64,000 bases of DNA from Loxodes magnus (taxonomy: Eukaryota > Ciliophora > Karyorelictea > Loxodida > Loxodidae). The notes below the pieces were generated by a model. The model was not told where the DNA came from. It made no database searches and saw only the letters and a list, made by a program, of their open reading frames with translations. Where the stretch lies: assembly GCA_946699065.1 (NCBI GenBank), contig CAMPDV010000018.1, forward strand, positions 310,001 through 374,000, read 5' to 3'. A program made the translations under genes and the position numbers. Below are positions 52,267 through 63,811 of the stretch, piece after piece. Position 1 is the stretch's first letter; each line of letters begins with the position of its first letter.

Positions 52267-53639
52267 TCAGTATAAAACCTATGACCAGAGCTCTTTAAGA
52301 TTTTTCTACTTCTATATTGACTTATTAGCTATTTAGATTTGTATAGCCGATCTTATAACCTATGCTTGTTATTAATTACAGCGATGCAGTGCTTCTTGCA
52401 CTATTTAAAATGAATAAGTTGACTAAAAAAAGTGAGGTGAACTGAAAATAGGAAGAATTTTAGTTATATTCTGTATAGAAATTTACCTTATGTGGATTGC
52501 TTTAGATACATTAGACTATTACTCTACTAGCATATTAATGAGTACATAGTATTGTTATACTATCTATGAGTTTATTAATTAGCTACTCACATTGTTCAAA
52601 ACCCCATTCCTTTATAACAGCCAAGACTGCGAAATTTCCGTAAGGTGATTGAGCTAGCTCTACTCCCTTTTCAATCATGTAATTTTTGAAAGTCTCTTTT
52701 TATTCACCTTTTACCAGCTTGATGATATGTATAACAACAGTTAGTCCGTGCTTACTGCAGACTAATATAGAACGCATTTGAACAACTTTATTAATGAGTT
52801 ATTCTTAAAACTACTGGGATAAATTATTAATCATACAAACGATAATTTTAGAGGAATACTTATGCTAAAGTAGTAAAGCTTACTTATGACATTTCGTATA
52901 TTTTATTTACGATTAAGTTATAGTACTGCTAATTTTCTTCTGTTGAATTAGCTCTCTCTATCAAGCAAGATAAAGATAAGTGTCCATACTCATCCATAGC
53001 TAGTTCTTTAAAGTTCTTTTCTAATGAGGATGCCTAAATTAAATGAAGTCTTTAACTGGAAGAAATCTTTTTAAATAAGGTTATTGCAACAAATCTGGCC
53101 TGAGGATGAGTTGCGAAATCAATAATTTTTGGTAGCATTTGCTGAAAAATTTCTTCTAACTCATTGGGAGATGATTTTTTTATTGTTCTCTGCATGAACA
53201 TGCATCCATATATTTAGCAGCTAAATTCAAAAAGCGTATTTTTCACGTCTCTTCATCTTTTAGGATTTAAAGTAGGACTTCCTTAGGCATCATAAAATTC
53301 TTCTCCCGTTTAATCTAACTCGAGTTCAGCTAACGTTATAATTTTGGGAGGAAGCAATACGATACTATTTTCTCTACTTGTAGGACTACTGTAGTTAGCA
53401 TTTTTCTTATGCTCAGATTCTTCAAAACTAGATTTAAGAGATTGCTTTACATGTTAACTGACAATCTCTATAGTCTCTTTTTAAGGTTAGTTACTTTAAC
53501 TGTTTATTTCTTCTTCTAACCTTTAATTTAACCCTTAAGGCTAGTTTGGGAATTCACACCTTGTATTGAGCTTTCTTTAAACGAGACCAATTTGTTTTTT
53601 AAAATAAACAGTTGTGTTACGATGTTCAAGCCTTCTCAT
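52267..53639 (-). CDS. Pumilio-family (PUF) RNA-binding protein
   Basis: 445 residues in exons 53639-52884, 52864-52487 and 52470-52267, with introns of 19 nt (GTAAGCTTTACTACTTTAG) and 16 nt (GTAAATTTCTATACAG), 446 codons in total. A polar N terminus of ~170 residues is followed by Puf-type helical repeats. Readable units include C-S-K-H-G-L-T-V-V-I-H-I-I, S-P-Y-G-N-F-A-V-L-A-V-I, C-T-H-Q-Y-A-S-R-V-I-V-Q-C and T-Y-S-F-Q-I-V-Q-E-A-L, each placing the RNA-contact residues on helix 2 (for example Y-A-S-R). About six to eight repeats seem present. The first ones are diverged (M-D-E-Y-G-H-L-S-L-S-C-L-I-E-R). PUF proteins bind 3'UTR motifs and repress or localise mRNAs. TGA closes the frame. Confidence 0.88.
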
Positions 53640-56600
53640 TTATATTTAATAAACTAAAAACTTATTTGTAATTTCCATTTCACATAATCATTAAAATGGA
53701 TTCTAGAAAATAAAAATGGTTCTAACGATTCTTTTATATTGCCATATATAGTCCTATTCAAATGCCCATAGAACTATCCATGAAGACTTAGCTGACATAA
53801 ACATACTAGACACATTGAAGCTTATATAATAAATGTGTCATATATCTGAAACAGATTACTTGATATAGTACCTTTAATGTTTAAGTTCTTAATATAAATT
53901 TGCTAAATAAAGCAAGTATAATTCTGATTTCTATTAAGAGTGTTTAATTTCTAATTTATAGTAATAATTAACCTTATTTAATTAAGTTTGCTACTAGCGC
54001 TAATCTGAACTTTATATATCAACACTTCAAAAAACTAAATTGAACTTTAAGTTAAAAATATCTATTTTTAAACACATATTGTACATACTCTTAAAAGCAA
54101 TTCCTCTTCATTAGTATTTGGTAATAGATTAAGAAAGCTATTAAAAGAAGATTTCTCTACAAGTTTCATTATATAGTTTGATTCTTCTTATTTAGCTTCC
54201 TAAAATAATAAAGAAAAGCTAAGAGATATAATAGAGAATTTTAAATTAGGCCATAAGAATAGAATGTAGCTAAATTCAAGATTATACCTTAACTATTATA
54301 CTTTTCTTACTTATAACTACTTTTGAGGATTATTCATTTGTATAATTTACCTTATAGTTAAAGATAAGCTGACAAGCTAATAAAAATAACTTATTGCTAT
54401 TTTATACGCATTATAGTTTTATTATTGCTATCTAATTATTTCAGTAACATAAAGAACTAACCTTTAAAGAGAGTTATTTACTAGACATATCATGATACTA
54501 ATAATATGTATCTTCACTCTACTTCTTATATTTGATAATTTTATCTTATCCTTTGTTATTAGAGGTATATAGTTCTAGACATATTGATAGGCTCTTTATA
54601 TTATGCTCATTTTATTTTAGTGGCTTATTGTTTAAACGTATTAAATACTTTAGGTAAATAGAAATTTAGTAATTAGTCAGGAACTTAATCATTTAAAGCT
54701 TTTCTTTCTTTTTTTCTGAAGTATAGTATATTATATTTAAGTCTGGAAAATTGTTTTGAAAAGGTAGTGAAATGAGTTAGTTTGAAAGATGTTCTATGCA
54801 TTGCTTAATTTATTATTCATCAATGACTAAAATTTAGCTATTTTCTGCAAAAATTCTAACCTATGAAGCATATGCTCTGTTTGCTTAAAGCATAAATATG
54901 GTTAATTGAACCAAAGAGCTAACTATAAAAATGCTGTTTAGTATAAATTAAAATAGTTTACTATTATATAAGGTAGTTTAATAGGAAGCTAGTTAGCTTA
55001 CAATTATATCTGATATTTACCTTAATCATCAATACAAAGATTATTAATAATAAGTAGTCTCAAGTCATTTAAAAATAACCCAAAGGTAATAACATTCGAA
55101 ATACTAATCTTCAACCTAAGGGATTGCTTATTTTATATATCCTCTCTATCACTCAATTCTATATTAAATAAGTTATACTATCAAAGTTCTTTAGTTAAGT
55201 AGTTTAATAAAGGAAAGCTAAAATAGCTATATCTATTTATGCTTTAGATAATCTAATTTAACCTTCTGCTTTTTAATAGTAGGCTAGACATTTAAGAATA
55301 GTACTAGAAATAATTTTGCTTTGTAAGATATTAAGTTATTTCAATTTTAGATTCTAATAATATTAACTTCAATAAATAGAATATAATTACACCCTAACTC
55401 TTATATTGGGCAATATAATACATACAAAAGAAGGGAATTATAAAGAACTTTATATTGCTATCCAGTTGAGCTTGCTTTGACTATATTTGTAGTTTGGGCT
55501 TAAAAGTAGATATTTTTGGAGTAAGTATAGCATATTTCGAATAAATAGAATCAAAAAGGATATTCTAAATAATATGCTTATAGTCTATAATTAGAACTTT
55601 GCTTAAATTATATTTTCCTTGCTTATAATTCAGATAAGATAGTTATATTAATCCTAGGCCTATATTAGTTAAAAAGATATAAATTTCTCTTTGAAAAGTG
55701 AAAGGCAGGGAAAATAAATTTTACTTATTAATTCTTTGTTTTCTTTAATAAAGCAAATAAAAATTTATTTAACTGGTTTCAGTTATTAAAATAGTAATCT
55801 GACATTAAACTTTAAATTTAGGTGATATGACAAAACTGAATCCTTTATTTAAATTTAGCTAATTTAATTATTAATTTAAGTAAGAAAGTTAAATACTTCA
55901 ATGGCTCTATAGCTGTAAATTAAAGCTAGTGATATTATTTTAATTTACTCTATCAGACTTAATTTTTATTTACTAGTATTTCGATTTTTTATACATTATG
56001 CTTCAGAACTTTCTAAAACTAAAATGCTGCTAATAAATCAACTTTCTTCTCGTCTTCTCTCTCTTATAAGCTAATCCTCAGTTAATTAGTTTGCTTTTTC
56101 TGGTGATTTGATTTTCTAAACGAATAAGAAGCAAATTAGATTTTGAAAGAATCAAGCATAAGATTTGTATTGATAAATGAAGATGAGTATTAGTAACTGC
56201 TCTAAATAATAAAGACAAAGCTTTTTTATATCATTAAGTATAGTATAATCAAATTATATATAATAAAAGGAAGTTATACTATATAATCAATGTTTTACAA
56301 TATGCCTTAATAAAACTTATTCTTAAGATTCATAAAAATAACTAACTTCATTTAGTCAAATATTATTTTAATCTGGATATAAGTATAATGCACTTAAAGC
56401 TGATAATATTTTAGACTAGCACTCTATTTAATTTAATTTTATATTATTTACTCTTATTTAAATTTTAGCTTTTTAAGGTAAAGCAATATATAAAGTATAA
56501 GTATTATCTATAGATATAATTAATCATCATCACTACCTTATTTTATACTTGGTAATCAATCTTCTCTAAGTTGCTTTTTTTACGTTATTTTGTATAAGAA

Positions 56601-57135
56601 GAGTCATTTTAATTATCCTTTATATTTCATTTTTTTAATAAAGCCTCACTTAAGTATTAAAGTGACTCTTTTTTAATTTCCGTTTGGTCCTTGTACTGAT
56701 GAAGATTGGAAATAGTTAGTAAAAGAAATTAAAATTTGACTAACTCACTAAGCAACAAGGGAAGGGAATCGAAATTCTGAATTTTTTATTTCTTAATCTA
56801 AATTACTTTTAACCTGCTAATTTCTTAGATAGTGTAAATTAAAAATTTTAAAATAAAAGTATATACTAGCAATGGGGTGCTTGTAGTTTTTATAAAATTA
56901 ATATTAGTAGCAATCTAATTTTGTTTCTCTTTGACAATACTTGTTCTACTCTTTATACTGAAGTGGTAACTTTAATTATTTTTTTTATTTTAGCTTTAAA
57001 AAAGCCAAGAGTTAAAGAATCTCTTACAGTTTTTCTTTTTACCTCTTTAAAGCAATTTAATTCATTCTAAACATTGAATGTATAAGTCTTTTATAAGGAT
57101 TTATTAATATCTACATTTTTTAAGTATGTAAGCTA

Positions 57136-57170
57136 ACTTTTCATTACTTAATGCATTAGTAATGAAAAGT
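57136..57170. repeat. Perfect inverted repeat, 13-bp arms
   Basis: ACTTTTCATTACT (57136-57148) and its exact reverse complement (57158-57170) flank a centre that is itself palindromic (aatgcatt), so 34 of 35 bases are self-complementary. It lies ~160 bp beyond the Alba gene stop. It could form a cruciform or RNA hairpin; no function is known. Confidence 0.8.
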
Positions 57171-57247
57171 CCTTTAAATGCTAGTTATTATTTATCCATT
57201 TGAAAAAGTGATATAATTAGTAGATTTTGTTCTATGGAAAAAGGTTC

Positions 57248-57272
57248 TTAACTGCTAGAGAAAAGCAGTTAA
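57248..57272. repeat. Inverted repeat with 9-bp arms, downstream of Alba gene
   Basis: TTAACTGCT at 57248-57256 pairs with AGCAGTTAA at 57264-57272 around a 7-nt loop. In the minus-strand transcript of the Alba gene it would form a hairpin 60 nt after the stop codon, a possible 3'-end signal. Confidence 0.6.
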
Positions 57273-57331
57273 TTAAATAATAAATTATAATTTATAGCTT
57301 ATTTAATGATTTAAATAGAGTATTAGTTCGC

Positions 57332-58168
57332 TCATTCTTGCTACTACTAAAAACTTCTTACAGGTGCATTTCCACCTCTATATGGTCTGCTCCTGCTTCT
57401 TTGTTCTCCGAAATCTCCACCTCTATAAGGTCTGCCTCTGCTTCTTTGTTCTCCGAAATCTCCACCTCTATAAGGTCTGCCTCTGCTTCTTTATTCTCCG
57501 AAATCTCCACCTCTATAAGGTCTGCCTCTGCTTCTTTATTCTCCGAAATCTCCACCTCTATAAGGTCTGCCTCTGCTTCTTTGCTCTTCAAAATCTCCAC
57601 GTGTATTGCCTTAGTCTTCGAAAGAGCCTCGTCCTCTTCTAAAACTTCTTCCACCTCTTGCGCCTCCTCTATAAACTCTTCCGCCTCTTTATCCACCTCT
57701 TGAATAACCTCTGCCTCCTCTTATTCCTCTAGAAGGTCTTCTAACATTTCTTAGTTATTCTAAAGGAAGTTCCTTAACTTCATTCTAAGGAAGAGGTGGC
57801 TGATAGCCGGAACTATTTGTGTTGCCTTCTGTTCTACTTAGCTCGATTTCTAAGCAAGTAAGACGTCTAGTAGTCGTGATTGTATCAAGTCCTTCTTCCA
57901 AAGGTACATAAGTATCAGTAGTCTCGATGTTAGTTATTCTACTATCCTAATGAAGATTTGCAATTCTACGTCTCAAGAGTTCAGCAAGAATTACAATTTT
58001 AGGAATAGCATTTCCTGTACCTTTGAATACAATGGATTACATATTTTTCTCAAGAAGCATTGTGGCAGCATATGAAATATAATTCCATATTATTCCTGAA
58101 GCCTTAACACGAATCTCATTCTCTGTCTGATTCTCCTTCGGTTTAGGCTATAATCTATATTTATCCAT
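57332..58168 (-). CDS. Alba-domain RNA-binding protein with RGG repeats
   Basis: 278 residues, single exon, closed by TGA. Residues ~17-110 form an Alba domain. It has the strand I-R-V-K-A-S-G, a helix (Y-A-A-T-M-L-L-E-K), V-F-K-G-T-G-N-A-I-P-K, the helix V-I-L-A-E-L-L-R-R-R and a final strand R-L-T-C-L-E-I-E-L. The C-terminal half is Gly/Arg-rich: irregular R-G-G clusters, then five 15-residue repeats (R-G-G-D-F-G-E-Q-R-S-R-G-R-P-Y) encoded by 45-bp units at 57372-57596. Alba-RGG proteins of protists bind mRNA and regulate translation or stress granules. Near-identical repeat units use CAA or TAA for the same Gln, direct internal evidence for TAA as Gln. The repeats give long open frames on the opposite strand that are not genes. 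Confidence 0.93.
57372..57596 (-). repeat. Five 45-bp tandem repeats in the Alba-RGG gene
   Basis: Five head-to-tail units (57372-57416, 57417-57461, 57462-57506, 57507-57551, 57552-57596) encode the 15-residue RGG repeat. The three central units are almost identical and the outer two have diverged. The length is a multiple of three and the array is in frame. Confidence 0.95.
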
Positions 58169-61100
58169 ATTATTTTAATTTTGTTCAAAACGTTCCTAAT
58201 AAATTTATTAACCTTTTAATTTAAAAATGGCTGACATTTAAAATTATTAAAACCCAACCTTCAAATATCAACTCAGTAGACTGATGATAGCCTTAGTATA
58301 AAATATTAGTTTAGTTCTTTAATGGGGCATTATCCCAATAGCATATTAACAATAAACAAAGTAATTAATTTCCCTATATACACTAGTGACTATATAGGCC
58401 TAGACAATTCTAAAAGCCATTTATTTATATTCAACTTAATTAAATTGAAAATGCTTTAATTCTGATATATTTTATGCTTATTTTTACATTCTAACTTTCG
58501 ACTAAAACTTTAACTAGCTAAGCTAATTAAACTGCAGAAAGACTATTTGTGTTTATAGAAAAGCATTGGTTGTGTCATATTTGCTATAAGTTACATAATG
58601 TAAGTTCATAAGCTTAATAATCTACAATGCTATATCAAGTATGATGAGATAACTAGTTATAGTGAAATAAAGGGAAGGCTTCTATTTTAGTTTTAGATAT
58701 AAAAAACAAAAGTTATTAGTATAAGAGTTTGAGCTAATAACTAGCAAAATTCTTGGATGCTATTTATTTTTATTCTTGTTTGTATACTTCCCTTACATTC
58801 TCTTTTAGTCTAACTATTTTCAAGGCTTAGAAGCTGATGATCTACTGACAAGAGATTTAGCTTCTAGCAAAATAATTTAGAAAATGGAGAAATTTCTTAT
58901 ATATTAGAGATGAAAGCCAGGTATATTTCTTAGTAGCTAGACTATAAGGAACTTATTTAAGCAAATACCTACTTTAATAAGCTTGTAGCAATAATTTTAT
59001 ATAAGCCTTCCTTTATTTGCTAAAGGTATAATAATAATTGTTACTAAGGTAGCACAAGTTAGGGGATATAAAAGCATAGAAGTATCTTATAGCTACACAG
59101 AAGAGATAGTAATATTCATATTTCCTTTATTTAGCTTTATAACCTTATAGCAAAACTAAATTATATTAATCTCTTCATAAGCCTATTTAGTTTATTCCTC
59201 TCTTATTATAACAGCCAAATTTTAATTATTTTACCTTCAAGTCACTATAAGCAAGTAAGAATTACTAGATTAAATCAAAATTTAAAAATAAGAAGCTTAA
59301 GGAACTTAAATCCATCTTGAAGTAAATAAAGTTAAAGTTTCTTAGATCAGAAAAGCATGCTAATAGCTATAGTAAAGTATAATAATCTAATGATAGATGT
59401 GATAATTAATCTAAGTGCATCAATATAATTAACTCTGCTATTTATTAATATTTTTAAATAGCTTCCTCCCATTTAATATCTAATTAAATAATGTCATTAC
59501 TTAAAGTCAAATAGTTAAAGGTAGAATATTGTTATTCCACACTGATAAATTTATTAATTAAAGAATTAGGGCTTAGATTAGAGTATTAAACAATTAGGAA
59601 TAGTACTTTAGAGTTACTAATTGTATATCTGTATAAACTTAACTAGATAAACTATTTAATAGTAGACTGAAAGAGTACTCAAAAGAAGATTCAATCACTA
59701 ATTGCTTTGTAATGATTGAGGGTAATAGTTCTGTATTGCTATTTAAAAATTATTATGCTTCTGTTGTATAGAAAACATTGCATTCTTATAATTTTTCTTC
59801 ATACTTAGCAAATACTGATTCTAATTAATCTAGGGGAATCATTTACTTCTATAATCATTTCCTTTATATCTATTTAATAGATTAGTCTATAAAACATATG
59901 AATTGGATAGGAAGATTACTAAAGCTAATATTTAGCAATCCTTAAGATAACTTTACCAAATAAATTAACTCAATCTTTACAGTTCTGCTAAAAATGATTT
60001 CTGATGCTTTTGTTGAGAATAGTCTATTAGTTTATTTAATATCTCATATAGCTATTTAATGACTTATCTCTTTATTTTTATTTTTAAGGTAATAAAGTTA
60101 AAAAGCATTCAAATAATATAAGTAAATAGCATCCTTTATATAGCTACTAGTCTTTAATTAGTTCAATATTTACTATATTTCTTCTGTATCTTCTCTACAG
60201 TTCCTAATATAAATTTAGCCTGCTTCCTTATCTAAATATAGTTTAAAAGTTATATTAGAATAATCAAATTACATATACTAAACTTTTGATCTGCCTGTTT
60301 TTAAATAGAGCTGAAAATAATTTATAAAGATATCTTAGCTTATGCAGGTAAAGGAAATTACTATAAAGATATCATTAATTATAATAGTGAGGACTTACTG
60401 CTACACTAAGCTTACTACTTATATTTATTAAAATTGTCTGCTAAAAGTATTATAAATACTCTTAAGTCAAATTAGGAGACAAAAATAATTAGAACTAAAT
60501 TAGTACAAAGAGCATCCTAACTTTTTAATATAAAGCAAAGGATAACTAATAGAATAAGCCTAATTTAGTAGTAATAAATATCTATTAATTTACTAATTTA
60601 AAGCATAAACAATATCTACATAGTTTCTAGCATGAATGCTAGATCCCTTAATATAAAAGGATGATTGCTTATATATTAGTAATACTTATACTTAGTTAGA
60701 AGCTTTAGCTCTTTCCTTATTATAAATTACTAATAAAGTATTCAAAATACTTATTATTTAAAATTTGGCTAAAAGATCCAGCAACCATTCATTAAGATAA
60801 ATATTTTTAGCTTCTCTATTTAAGTGAAAAAATAGATGATATAGCTATATAAACAATTAAGATGAAGCTATATCTTAACTTGCTTCATCTTAGAATAAAC
60901 AGACATTAGAAGTTAGTATTTTTCTAAGAAGCTAATACTTCTAAAGAAATGAAACTAAAAGTATGTTAATTTGCTATTATAAACTACTATTTTAGTATAA
61001 ATTAGGTAGACTGAAACTATCTTTCAAGTAAGAAAAGATATAATTCATTATTACTTTTAACCTACTTTAGATATAGTAAAAGTTAAGTAGAATATACAAC

Positions 61101-61261
61101 TTGATATAATACCAAAGAGTATTAGTTTAGCTCAGATGAAACAAGGAGTGGTAACAAAAGGATAATGCTCTTTAGTACTTATGAGAGAGTTTATTTGGCT
61201 TTTAAATAGAAGCATTCACGTTTATTTGTTTATTACTAAAACTAACTTTTTATTTGCAATA
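58169..61261. other. Long AT-rich spacer (3.1 kb)
   Basis: No gene, RNA or repeat recognised. Composition is like the 53.6-57.3 kb spacer. It should contain promoters for both the Alba and channel genes, which diverge from it. Confidence 0.5.
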
Positions 61262-62675
61262 ATGACAGAGAAGGAATATTAAAAGCAACAGCTTAGAAAA
61301 CAAACTACCTAATAAATTTAAGAGGATACTTCCAATAAATTCCTACAATTAGTGTAATAAGATGAGTATGAAAGATTTAGAGTTGCTGAAATGGTTTGTG
61401 GAATTTTAGCTGTAACTAGCATAGCGGGAAGTATTATTTCTCAAGATATTGCTTATACTGACGAAAGTCTTAGCAAATAAGGGTATGATTGAATTAAGTT
61501 ACTAGGTTCCCATGAACATGCAGGTATGGTGGAAATATATTTGCTAGTATGCTAAACGTTACAAACAATTGTTTTGGAAATAGCTATAATTTGGAAAACT
61601 TTTAGGAAGCTTTAGTGGCATAGGACAAAAGGAGAGTTTTCAGCTTAAGATAATATATTTACAAGTGGAATGTGGAAGTGACTGGCAGTTGAGCTCTTTT
61701 TCAATTTTATGCATCCTTTCATAGGATTTAAGAATATGAAATTCTAAAATTATAACCCTGCACTAGGTACTGATATTGAATATAGGTACAATGAAGTGCT
61801 AGATATTTGAATTATAATAAGACTTTATCATCTGTTATGTGTAATTTTGAGGTTAAGCAAATATTCAGGACATAGAGCATAAAGAATCTGCAATTTAAAT
61901 GCTTGCGAGCCAAATGCAATGTTTACTCTAAGATGCCTAATGATAGAATACCCAAATATAATAATTATAGGTCTTATGCTAGGAACTATTATAATTCTAG
62001 GCTATTTGCTGCATATATGCGAAAGGCCTCATTGAGATATTCCTTCGGTTGGAGAAGGAATGGATTTTGGTAGCTGAAGTAATTCAATGTGGTGCATTAT
62101 TTTAACTATAACTACAGTCGGCTATGGAGATTATTTCCCTAGCACAAATGGAGGTAGAACAGTAATTTTTGTAACTTGCTTGTGGGGAATAATTTTGGTA
62201 TCTCTTATGGTTGTTAGTGTAGCAAATACATTAGAAATGGAAACTAGTGAATTAAGGAGTTACTTTATCATTAGAAGAATAGATTTTAGACAAAAAATGG
62301 GCATAAAAGCTGCTAGCCTCATTTCCTTAGCAGCGAAAATAAAGCTCGTAAATAAAAAAGGAGATTAAGAGTAAGTAAAGCATTTTGTTGGTAAATTCAT
62401 TAAGGCAAAATCAGAATTCAAAAAGTCTAAAACGTAACTTTTAATACAGAGAACTTCGTTAACTGTATACTTAAGGAGATTCTATTGAAGCAAATGGATA
62501 AGATCTAAGTGCTGTGAGAAATGAAATGTGAATAATGAATAAAAATATTCATTATCAAATAGATGATGTAATGGCATCTCTTCGTGCAATAGTAGGGAAG
62601 GACATGGAAAACATTAAAGGTAATTAATTAGAAAACACATCACATCTGCAATCATAATAAAACAACTTTTATTGA
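61262..62675 (+). CDS. SK-type calcium-activated potassium channel (KCNN-like)
   Basis: Six-transmembrane K channel, 465 residues in exons 61262-62433 and 62450-62675 around a 16-nt intron (GTAACTTTTAATACAG), 466 codons. There are six hydrophobic segments. The pore has W-C-I-I-L-T-I-T-T-V-G-Y-G-D-Y-F-P (selectivity filter near residue 287), then S6 ending S-V-A-N-T-L-E-M. S4 carries few charges, as in voltage-insensitive SK channels. The C terminus has the SK calmodulin-binding layout: basic helix R-R-I-D-F-R-Q-K and A-A-K-I-K-L, a K-F-I-K-A-K-S-E-F-K-K segment, then a terminal coiled coil. Calmodulin would confer Ca gating, typical for ciliary swimming responses. TGA just before the pore (G-S-W-S-N-S) reads as Trp. 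Confidence 0.92.
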
Positions 62676-63811
62676 TTTAAATTTTGCGAAAGCTTTTCCT
62701 TCTTACTAGTCTGCTTGGAATATAAAAAATCCTTACCCCTTAGATACCTTTATTAGCACTACAAGCAGCAAGTAATCTCTTTTAATAAGCAGTAATAAAT
62801 TATAACCTCTTTTTATATAAATTAGCTATTTATAGCAATTACTTAGTTTATCTTTTTGCCTAATTAACTGATTAGGTAATTTTATCTTATTAATTCGAAC
62901 AAATATAAAGGCATAAGTAATTAGCCATTCTTCAATGAGAGATAATTTAATTATAGTATACTTTGAGTAAATATTTATCCTTTTAAAAAATAAGCCTATC
63001 ATCTATATTCTTTTGTGAGATAATTTCCTTAGTTTTCAAATATAGTTCTTTATAAGTAGCAAATAAAAGGAAACAATAATAATAGTTTAAAGCTTTTTAA
63101 ATACTTCGTTAAAATGCTAAAACTTATATCTAAGTATAATATTATTGGGCTATTAAAAAAGGGATAAGAGAATTTACTTAATGCATTAAAATTATACCTG
63201 CTAGTTAATAATCTGATTTTCTAATTTAAGGTACTATATTCTAAGTTTGCTTACTGTTTAGTTATTCTTTCTATGGTTCTTTTCTATTTTAAATTAACTA
63301 TAATGTACTTAAAATCTAGCAAGATACTTTATAATAACTATATCCAACATGTCTTCTGAGCTTATTTATAGATCAATAGCTACGTTAATTTTTTAGCTTT
63401 AGGCTATAATAGATTAGTTAGCTAGTCTATTTCATAAAATGCTAGAAACTTACTTTAGAAATACAAAAGCGACCATGCTGATTAAAACTACAAAGCTTTT
63501 AGTTGAAAGGATGTAAGAGTTTATAGTTACAAAGTATGATAACTAAAAGGATTAAAGAGCTATTGCTTAAATATTGCAGCTTTAAGGTATTATACTAATT
63601 ATTAAACCATTATTCTAGAACTCTTTTCATATTAGTACTAGTAACAGAGCTGTAGTAGATTAATATAGGAAGAAAGAATCATCATATCCAAATGAAGCAA
63701 TAGACTAAATATTACTAAGCTAAGAGGAGTTCACTAATGTCTCTTATATTTGGAGTAAAGTTTAAAATAAAGCTATCTTTTAGATGCTTAATTCTAGTTC
63801 TTTTTACAAAA
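62676..63811. other. AT-rich spacer upstream of COQ4
   Basis: 1.1 kb. The part from 63439 on can be read as a protein from an ATG, but it has no terminating TGA before COQ4 and no family, so it is treated as spacer. Nothing else seen. Confidence 0.4.

Larger units (their letters stand above)
53640..57331. other. Long AT-rich spacer (3.7 kb)
   Basis: No coherent coding frame, RNA gene or transposon was seen. Two hairpin-forming inverted repeats lie near its right end, 60-200 bp past the stop codon of the Alba gene (listed separately). The rest is low-complexity AT-rich sequence with many AGCT/GCTA words. Confidence 0.5.

Noticed and set aside
57338-57703. Long open frames on the plus strand over the Alba repeat region
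   Set aside because: They are the complement of the 45-bp RGG repeats. The minus frame carries a recognisable Alba domain and continues through the array.
63439-63811. Open plus-strand frame upstream of COQ4
   Set aside because: It has an ATG and a protein-like look but no terminating TGA before the overlapping COQ4 start, and no recognisable family.
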